Shown here one piece after another: positions 14,296-18,890 of a stretch of 18,890 bases of DNA. This DNA is from SSS58A sp041648155 (lineage in GTDB: Bacteria > Krumholzibacteriota > Krumholzibacteriia > Krumholzibacteriales > Krumholzibacteriaceae), in NCBI GenBank assembly GCA_041648155.1, contig JBAZPL010000028.1, positions 1 to 18,890 of the forward strand, written 5' to 3'. Positions within the stretch are counted from its first letter, which is position 1; each line of letters opens with the position of its first letter. The position numbers were made by a program, and so were the translations under genes. Below the pieces are notes generated by a model that saw nothing but the letters and a program-made list of their open reading frames with translations, ran no database searches and had not been told where the DNA came from.

Positions 14296-14461
14296 GCGGC
14301 AGAATATAGCACGAGAATGATGTTCCTGGAAGAGTATATTTATGGATGGGTGACCCGGGGATATTAAATTTCTTAACCTGTTGTCATGCAATATGATGTG
14401 CGAAATTTTAATGGGCTTGAAAGGGCGCTGCGGGCGCGGAATTATTTTTTGGATTTACTTA

Positions 14462-14490
14462 TTGACACCCCATATCTGGTATGTGATATT
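14462..14490 (+). promoter_or_regulatory. Sigma70-type promoter of nrdJ
   Basis: TTGACA (14462-14467, perfect) and GATATT (14485-14490), preceded by TGT as a partial extended -10, are 17 bases apart. The predicted start is near 14497, a leader of about 80 bases. The surrounding 187-base gap is clearly AT-rich relative to the genes. Confidence 0.7.
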
Positions 14491-14514
14491 TTGTCTCGCC
14501 CCAATATATAGAAA
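14467..14514 (+). promoter_or_regulatory. Two NrdR-box-like sites overlapping the nrdJ promoter
   Basis: ACCCCATATCTGGTAT (14467-14482) matches 11 of 16 positions of the NrdR box as I recall it (ACACwATATaTwGTGT), and CCCCAATATATAGAAA (14499-14514) matches 11 of 16, including the central AATATATAG core. Their starts are 32 bases apart, the three-turn spacing known for paired NrdR boxes. They cover the -35/spacer and the start region, where NrdR would repress. nrdR itself is not in the window. Confidence 0.5.
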
Positions 14515-14578
14515 TGAAAAATTGAGGGCAGGGCAAAACGGATTATCATTATAACTTATTACAGGAATGGAGGTTGGA

Positions 14579-16837
14579 ATGGATTCGTCGCGGATGAAGC
14601 CGCAGCTTTCCGAAAATGCCCTGCGTGTGCTCGAAAAGCGCTACCTTCGCAAGGATATTGACGGAAACGTGACGGAATCGGGCGAGGAACTGTTCCGGCG
14701 CGTCGCGAACAACGTTTCCTCGGCGGAGCGGCTCTACGGCAAGGCGGAGAGGTGCCGGCAGTGGGAAGAGGAATACTACCGGATGATGGCGGCCCTCGAT
14801 TTCTTGCCCAACTCGCCGACCCTCATGAACGCGGGCGCCGAGCTCCAGCAGCTTTCCGCCTGCTTCGTTCTTCCCATCGAGGACTCGATGGAAAGTATCT
14901 TCGAGACGATCAAGCATACCGCCCTCATACACAAGAGCGGTGGGGGAACGGGATTCTCCTTCTCGCGCATCCGCCCCAAGAACGACGTCGTGAAAACGAC
15001 GAAAGGGATCTCGAGCGGTCCCATTTCCTTCATGACGGTCTTCGACGCGGCGACCGAAACGGTGAAACAGGGGGGCACGCGCCGCGGCGCGAACATGGCG
15101 ATTCTTCGAGTCGATCATCCCGATATCCTCGATTTCATCACGGCGAAGCGCGATAACTCGAGGCTCAACAATTTCAACATATCGGTGGGAGTCACCGACG
15201 AGTTCATGAAAGCGGTGAAGGAGGACCGCGCTTACACGCTCGTCAATCCGCACGGCGGCGAGCAGGTCGACCGCATCCCCGCGCGCAAGGTGTTCGAGAT
15301 GATCATCGAGTTCGCGTGGAAGAACGGCGAGCCGGGGGTCGTGTTCCTCGACCGGATCAACCGGTGCAACCCGACGCCGCACCTCGGCGATATCGAGAGC
15401 ACCAATCCGTGCGGCGAGCAGCCGCTGCTCCCGTACGAATCGTGCAACCTCGGTTCGATCAACCTCTCGCACATGGTCGAATGCGCGGACGGGAAGCCGC
15501 GCGTCGATTTCAAGAAGCTCGGCGACATCGTCGTGAAAGCGGTGCGCTTACTCGACGACGTCATCGACATGAACCGCTACCCTCTCGAGAAGATCCGCGA
15601 GATGACGCTCAGGAACCGCAAGGTAGGCCTCGGCGTCATGGGTTTCGCCGACCTGCTCATCGAGCTCGAGATTCCGTACAATTCGGAAGAAGCGCTCGAG
15701 GTGGCCGAGGAGGTCATGGGCTTCATCCAGCGCGAGGCGCGCGCGACGAGCGTCTCTCTCGCCGAGGAGCGCGGCACTTTCCCGTCGTTCAAGGGGAGCG
15801 TCTATGACAAGGAAGGTTCTCCGAAGATGCGCAACGCAACGGTCACGACGATCGCGCCGACCGGAACGTTGAGCATCATCGCCGGCTGTTCGAGCGGCAT
15901 CGAGCCGATATTCGCCGTCGCGTTCGTGCGGAACGTCATGGACAACGACGAGCTCGTCGAGACCAACCCTCTTTTCAGGGAGATTGCGACGCGCGAGGGA
16001 TTCTACTCGGACGAGCTCATGAAGAAAATCGCGCAGAAGGGGAGCGTGCAGGAGATCGAGGAGATACCGGAAAAGTGGCGCAAGGTCTTCATCACCGCGC
16101 ACGACATCACACCCGATTGGCACGTGCGGGTCCAGGCCGCGTTCCAGAAATACACGGACAACGCCGTTTCGAAAACGGTCAATTTCCCGAACAGCGCGAC
16201 GAAAGAGGAGGTCGAGAAGGTTTACCTGCAGGCGTACGAGCTCGGGTGCAAGGGCGTGACGATCTATCGGGACGGAAGCCGCACCGAGCAAGTGCTCAAT
16301 ATCGGCAAGGTGAACCGCGCCGAGGAGAAGACGTTCACGGTCATCGACGAGTCGCTCCTCACCCCGCGGGCGCGTCCCTCCGTGATCGCGGGAAGCACGC
16401 GCAAGATGACGACCGGCTGCGGCAACCTCTACGTCACGATCAACGAGGACGAGCACGGTCTCTTTGAGGTTTTCACACAGATGGGCAAGGCGGGCGGATG
16501 CTCCTCCTCGCAGGCGGAGGCGATCAGCCGCCTCATCTCGTTGTCGCTCCGCGCCGGGCTGGACCCGAAGGCGATCGTCAAGCAGCTCCACGGCGTCCGC
16601 TGCCCGAATCCCGGGTGGGAAAAGGGGGGCATGATTCTCTCGTGCAGCGACGCGATCGCGAAGGCGATGGAGCGTTACCTCCTCGAGAAGAAGACTCCCG
16701 TGGGGAAGAAAGCCGCGAGGATGTCGAGCGGCTACGGCGAGAAGATCGCGGGCTTCTGCCCCGATTGCGGAGGTTCCCTCGATCACGAGGGAGGCTGCGC
16801 GGTTTGCAGGGAATGCGGCTTCTCGAAATGCGGATGA
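14579..16837 (+). CDS. nrdJ: Class II (adenosylcobalamin-dependent) ribonucleoside-diphosphate reductase
   Basis: A 752-residue NrdJ that reduces ribonucleotides to deoxyribonucleotides in the cytoplasm, using a radical made by B12 and therefore independent of oxygen. SACF holds the first active-site Cys (95), NPCGE holds the radical Cys278 and Glu280, and ESCNLGSINL holds the third Cys (289). KSGGGTGFSFSRIRP and GGTRRGANMA are barrel and phosphate-binding signatures; TTIAPTGTLSIIAGCSSGIEP is the loop of the substrate site. A TSCPD domain (about 600-680) precedes a Cys-rich end (727, 730, 740, 743, 746, 751) combining a zinc ribbon and the CxxxxC re-reducing pair. The ATG at 14579 has GGAGG five bases upstream, preferred over ATG 14567. 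It is monocistronic between its own promoter and terminator. Confidence 0.97.
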   Translation: MDSSRMKPQLSENALRVLEKRYLRKDIDGNVTESGEELFRRVANNVSSAERLYGKAERCRQWEEEYYRMMAALDFLPNSPTLMNAGAELQQLSACFVLPIEDSMESIFETIKHTALIHKSGGGTGFSFSRIRPKNDVVKTTKGISSGPISFMTVFDAATETVKQGGTRRGANMAILRVDHPDILDFITAKRDNSRLNNFNISVGVTDEFMKAVKEDRAYTLVNPHGGEQVDRIPARKVFEMIIEFAWKNGEPGVVFLDRINRCNPTPHLGDIESTNPCGEQPLLPYESCNLGSINLSHMVECADGKPRVDFKKLGDIVVKAVRLLDDVIDMNRYPLEKIREMTLRNRKVGLGVMGFADLLIELEIPYNSEEALEVAEEVMGFIQREARATSVSLAEERGTFPSFKGSVYDKEGSPKMRNATVTTIAPTGTLSIIAGCSSGIEPIFAVAFVRNVMDNDELVETNPLFREIATREGFYSDELMKKIAQKGSVQEIEEIPEKWRKVFITAHDITPDWHVRVQAAFQKYTDNAVSKTVNFPNSATKEEVEKVYLQAYELGCKGVTIYRDGSRTEQVLNIGKVNRAEEKTFTVIDESLLTPRARPSVIAGSTRKMTTGCGNLYVTINEDEHGLFEVFTQMGKAGGCSSSQAEAISRLISLSLRAGLDPKAIVKQLHGVRCPNPGWEKGGMILSCSDAIAKAMERYLLEKKTPVGKKAARMSSGYGEKIAGFCPDCGGSLDHEGGCAVCRECGFSKCG

Positions 16838-16872
16838 CGCGCCGGGCGCCGTCTCCATCGAACCGTCAATCG

Positions 16873-16910
16873 AGCCCCCTTCTCGTCGAGCGTGAAGGGG
16901 GCTTTTGTTT
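16873..16910 (+). terminator. Rho-independent terminator after nrdJ
   Basis: AGCCCCCTTC (16873-16882) pairs perfectly with GAAGGGGGCT (16894-16903) across an 11-base loop and is followed by TTTTGTTT. This is the only clear intrinsic terminator in the window. Confidence 0.92.
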
Positions 16911-16919
16911 GAGCGCTCA
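16910..16919. other. Perfect 10-base palindrome between the terminator and the flavin reductase gene
   Basis: TGAGCGCTCA is self-complementary and fills most of the space between the T run of the terminator and the GGGAGG ribosome site of the next gene. It could be an operator half-site pair or chance. Confidence 0.35.
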
Positions 16920-16931
16920 GGGGAGGTTTCA

Positions 16932-17489
16932 ATGATCGAAAAGGTGAGTTTCGGCAAGGCGCAGATGCTCTCGCCGACGCCCGTCGTCCTCGTTGGGTGC
17001 GCGCACCGGTCGCTCGGACGCAACGTGCTCACGATCGCGTGGACCGGCGTCGATTGCTCCGATCCGCCCGTCGTTCACGTGTCCATCAGGCCGTCGAGGT
17101 TCTCCCACCGGATGATCAAGGAGAGCGGCTGCTTCACGGTCAACGTTCCGACGCGCGAGATCCTGAGGCAGGTCGATCTCTGCGGCGTCGTATCGGGGAG
17201 GGATGGGGACAAGTTCGCGCGTTCCGGCCTCACGCCCATGAACGGATCGGCCGTCGACGCGCCGATCGTCGCGGAATGCCCCGTCAATTTCGAGTGCCGC
17301 GTGATAAGCGTCGTGCCGCTCGGCGTTCATGATATGTTCGTCGGCGAAATCGTCGAGCGGCGGGCGGATGCGCCGCTCGTCTCCGGCGGGCGCGTCGATT
17401 TCTCGAAATTGCCGCTTGTCGTCTATGTGAACGGGGAATACTGGAGCCTTGGGGAGCGCATCGGCGCTCACGGGTTCTCGATGCTGTGA
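16932..17489 (+). CDS. Flavin reductase-like, FMN-binding split-barrel protein (flavoredoxin type)
   Basis: A 185-residue cytoplasmic protein of the flavin reductase domain family, which binds FMN and moves electrons from NAD(P)H or other donors. Typical features are TPVVLVG (16-22), the NVLTIAWTGVDCSDPPVVHVSIRPSRFSHRMI stretch split over 31-62 that forms the FMN phosphate site, GCFTVNVPT (66-74), and CGVVSGRDGDKF (84-95). Near the end LPLVVYVNGEYWSLG (160-174) closes the barrel. Length and order fit flavoredoxin and related proteins. ATG 16932 has GGGAGG about six bases upstream; the upstream in-frame start at 16905 lies in the terminator T run and is rejected. Its stop overlaps the ATG of the MFS gene (TGATG), so the two are translated together. 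The electron donor and partner are not evident. Confidence 0.88.
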   Translation: MIEKVSFGKAQMLSPTPVVLVGCAHRSLGRNVLTIAWTGVDCSDPPVVHVSIRPSRFSHRMIKESGCFTVNVPTREILRQVDLCGVVSGRDGDKFARSGLTPMNGSAVDAPIVAECPVNFECRVISVVPLGVHDMFVGEIVERRADAPLVSGGRVDFSKLPLVVYVNGEYWSLGERIGAHGFSML

Positions 17490-18890
17490 TGGACAAAAGA
17501 ATCGTTCTTCTCATCGCGACGATCGCCTCCTTCGTGACGCCGTTCATGGCGTCGGCGGTCAATATCGCGCTTCCGACGATCGGGAAGGAATTCTCGATCC
17601 CCGCGGTCGCGCTCGGATGGGTGGCGACCGCGTACATTTTTGCCGCCGCCGTGTTCCTCATTCCGTTCGGCAAGGCAGCCGATATCTACGGCAGAAAAAG
17701 GATGTTTCTCGTGGGCATGTCGATCTACACGATCGCATCCGTATGCTGCGTCTTCGCGCCTTCGGTGTCGCCGCTCATCGCGCTCAGGGTGCTGCAGGGG
17801 ATCGGCGCCTCGATGACCTTCTCGACCGGTGTCGCGATCGTGACCTCCATTGTTCCCGCCGCCGAACGGGGAAGGGCGCTCGGGATTACGACCGCGGCGG
17901 TCTATATCGGTCTTTCGGTCGGTCCCGTCGTGGGAGGAGTTCTCACGCAGCATTTCGGTTGGCGGAGCGTCTTTCTCGTCACCGTGCCGCTCGGTCTCGT
18001 CGTGATCGCGCTCGTCGTCGGGAAGCTCAAGGGGGAATGGGCGGAGGCTCGTGGGGAGAAATTCGATCTCCCCGGCGCCCTGATCAGCGTCCCCTCTCTC
18101 ACCGCGATCATGTATGGATTCTCGCGGCTTCCGTCACCCACCGGGGCGGGGCTTCTGCTCGCGGGGGTTATCGGCGTCGTCGCGTTCGTTCGCTGGGAGC
18201 TTCGGGCGGCGCATCCGCTCCTCCATATGGAGCTCTTTTCGGGGAACAGGGTATTCGCCTTCTCGAATCTCGCCGCCCTCATCAACTACAGCGCGAGCTT
18301 CGCCGTGACGTTCCTCATGAGCCTGTACCTGCAGTACATCAAGGCGCTCACGCCGCAGAGCGCCGGTCTCATCCTGGTCTCGCAGCCGATCGTGATGGCC
18401 GGATTCTCCCCCTTCGCGGGGAGACTATCGGACCGGATCGAATCGAGGGTCGTCGCGTCCACGGGCATGGCGGTAACCGCCGTGGCGCTTTTCTTTCTCA
18501 TATTTCTGGGAGCCGGGACCTCGACGCCAGTGTTGATTCTCAACCTCATGCTTCTCGGTTTCGGCTTCGCGCTCTTTTCGTCCCCGAACACCAACGCGGT
18601 CATGAGCTCCGTCGAGCCGCGATGCTACGGCGTGGCCTCCGCGACGCTCGCCACGATGCGGATGACCGGCCAGATGCTGAGCATGGGCATCGCGATGCTC
18701 GTTTTCGCCGTGCAGGTCGGGGACGTTCGGATCACGCCCGAGCGTCACGAGGCTTTCTTGACGAGCATCAGGATTGCCTTTATCATCTTCGCGATACTGA
18801 GCGTGGCCGGCGTCTTCGCGTCCCTCGCGCGGGGGACCGCGCGGCGCCGGGGCGAAGGAGGAACATCGGCGTCGCCGAGCAAAGGAGCGG
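17489..18890 (+). CDS. MFS transporter, DHA2-type drug:proton exporter, 3' end cut by window edge
   Basis: The frame opens at ATG 17489 (one-base overlap with the flavin reductase stop) and stays open for 467 codons to the window edge, so it is nearly complete. It is very hydrophobic, with about 14 spans expected for the DHA2 branch of the major facilitator superfamily. Signatures are PFMASAVNIALPTIG (18-32) in span 1, motif A GKAADIYGRKRM (61-72), motif B RVLQGIGAS (100-108), and motif C GLSVGPVVGG (141-150) marking exporters, followed by WRSVF. A second motif-A-like loop, GRLSDRIESR, lies in the second half. The visible end is basic and low in complexity (RGTARRRGEGGTSA), so the stop is probably close beyond base 18890. 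Known relatives export drugs or dyes by proton antiport; the substrate here is unknown. Confidence 0.88.
   Translation, partial: MDKRIVLLIATIASFVTPFMASAVNIALPTIGKEFSIPAVALGWVATAYIFAAAVFLIPFGKAADIYGRKRMFLVGMSIYTIASVCCVFAPSVSPLIALRVLQGIGASMTFSTGVAIVTSIVPAAERGRALGITTAAVYIGLSVGPVVGGVLTQHFGWRSVFLVTVPLGLVVIALVVGKLKGEWAEARGEKFDLPGALISVPSLTAIMYGFSRLPSPTGAGLLLAGVIGVVAFVRWELRAAHPLLHMELFSGNRVFAFSNLAALINYSASFAVTFLMSLYLQYIKALTPQSAGLILVSQPIVMAGFSPFAGRLSDRIESRVVASTGMAVTAVALFFLIFLGAGTSTPVLILNLMLLGFGFALFSSPNTNAVMSSVEPRCYGVASATLATMRMTGQMLSMGIAMLVFAVQVGDVRITPERHEAFLTSIRIAFIIFAILSVAGVFASLARGTARRRGEGGTSASPSKGA

Noticed and set aside
14296..14391. Upstream ATG extending the second barrel protein by 32 residues
   Set aside because: It would bury the signal peptide behind a non-hydrophobic segment.
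15548..17032. A 494-codon minus-strand frame opposite nrdJ and the flavin reductase start
   Set aside because: It spans a clear terminator and two recognised genes on the other strand; the protein composition is that of a shadow frame.
1..18890. tRNA, rRNA, insertion sequences, prophage or defence genes
   Set aside because: Read through all gaps between genes on both strands and found no cloverleaf, transposase motif, terminal repeats or phage-like gene.

Overview
The window is GC-rich, tightly packed bacterial chromosome. Two adjacent secreted proteins end in the PNPFNPST-type C-terminal domain typical of type IX-like secretion in the Fibrobacterota-Chlorobiota-Bacteroidota (FCB) group and allied candidate phyla. 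Several signal-peptide beta-barrel proteins point to a diderm envelope, and the ribonucleotide reductase is the B12-dependent class II type. I infer an uncultivated FCB-type lineage (Krumholzibacteriota or Eisenbacteria-like is my guess, not proven). I see no tRNA, rRNA, CRISPR array, insertion sequence or phage gene.

Layout. (1) 1-527: the 3' end of a LolA-like outer-membrane lipoprotein-sorting protein, abutting convergently (2) a minus-strand cluster, 4898 down to 528: a secreted protein with a carbohydrate-binding-like domain and sorting tail, a secreted GH32/GH43-like five-bladed propeller with a levanase-type beta-sandwich and sorting tail, a small beta-barrel, and pyrE. A near-consensus promoter at 4985-5013 drives the start of this cluster. 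(3) 5172-6924: two TPR proteins, the second a lipoprotein. (4) 7041-9786: a zinc-ribbon/TM2-like membrane protein, a GlpX-family (class II FBPase) homologue with altered catalytic residues, and the AAA+ protein RarA. (5) 9983-10960: an orphan secreted Cys-rich protein behind a strong promoter. (6) 12581 down to 10978: an unknown polytopic membrane protein whose stop overlaps the start of a HAD phosphatase. (7) 12704-13507: a PP2C phosphatase. (8) 13651-14295, minus strand: a small beta-barrel, with a large nested inverted repeat between it and the PP2C gene. (9) 14579-16837: nrdJ with a sigma70-like promoter overlapped by two NrdR-box-like sites, followed by a rho-independent terminator. (10) 16932-18890: a flavin reductase-like protein and a DHA2 MFS exporter, overlapping by one base; the exporter runs off the window.

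Functionally the left third looks like a surface or secreted glycan-processing unit: binding module, hydrolase-like propeller and outer-membrane barrel. The rest is housekeeping (pyrimidine and deoxynucleotide synthesis, replication-fork maintenance) mixed with lineage-specific envelope proteins. The items most worth a second look are the GlpX homologue with a rewritten metal and substrate site, a 16-base element placed at the predicted transcription start of two secreted-protein genes, the 87-base nested inverted repeat, and the paired NrdR-like sites in front of nrdJ. No gap between genes exceeds 300 bases.
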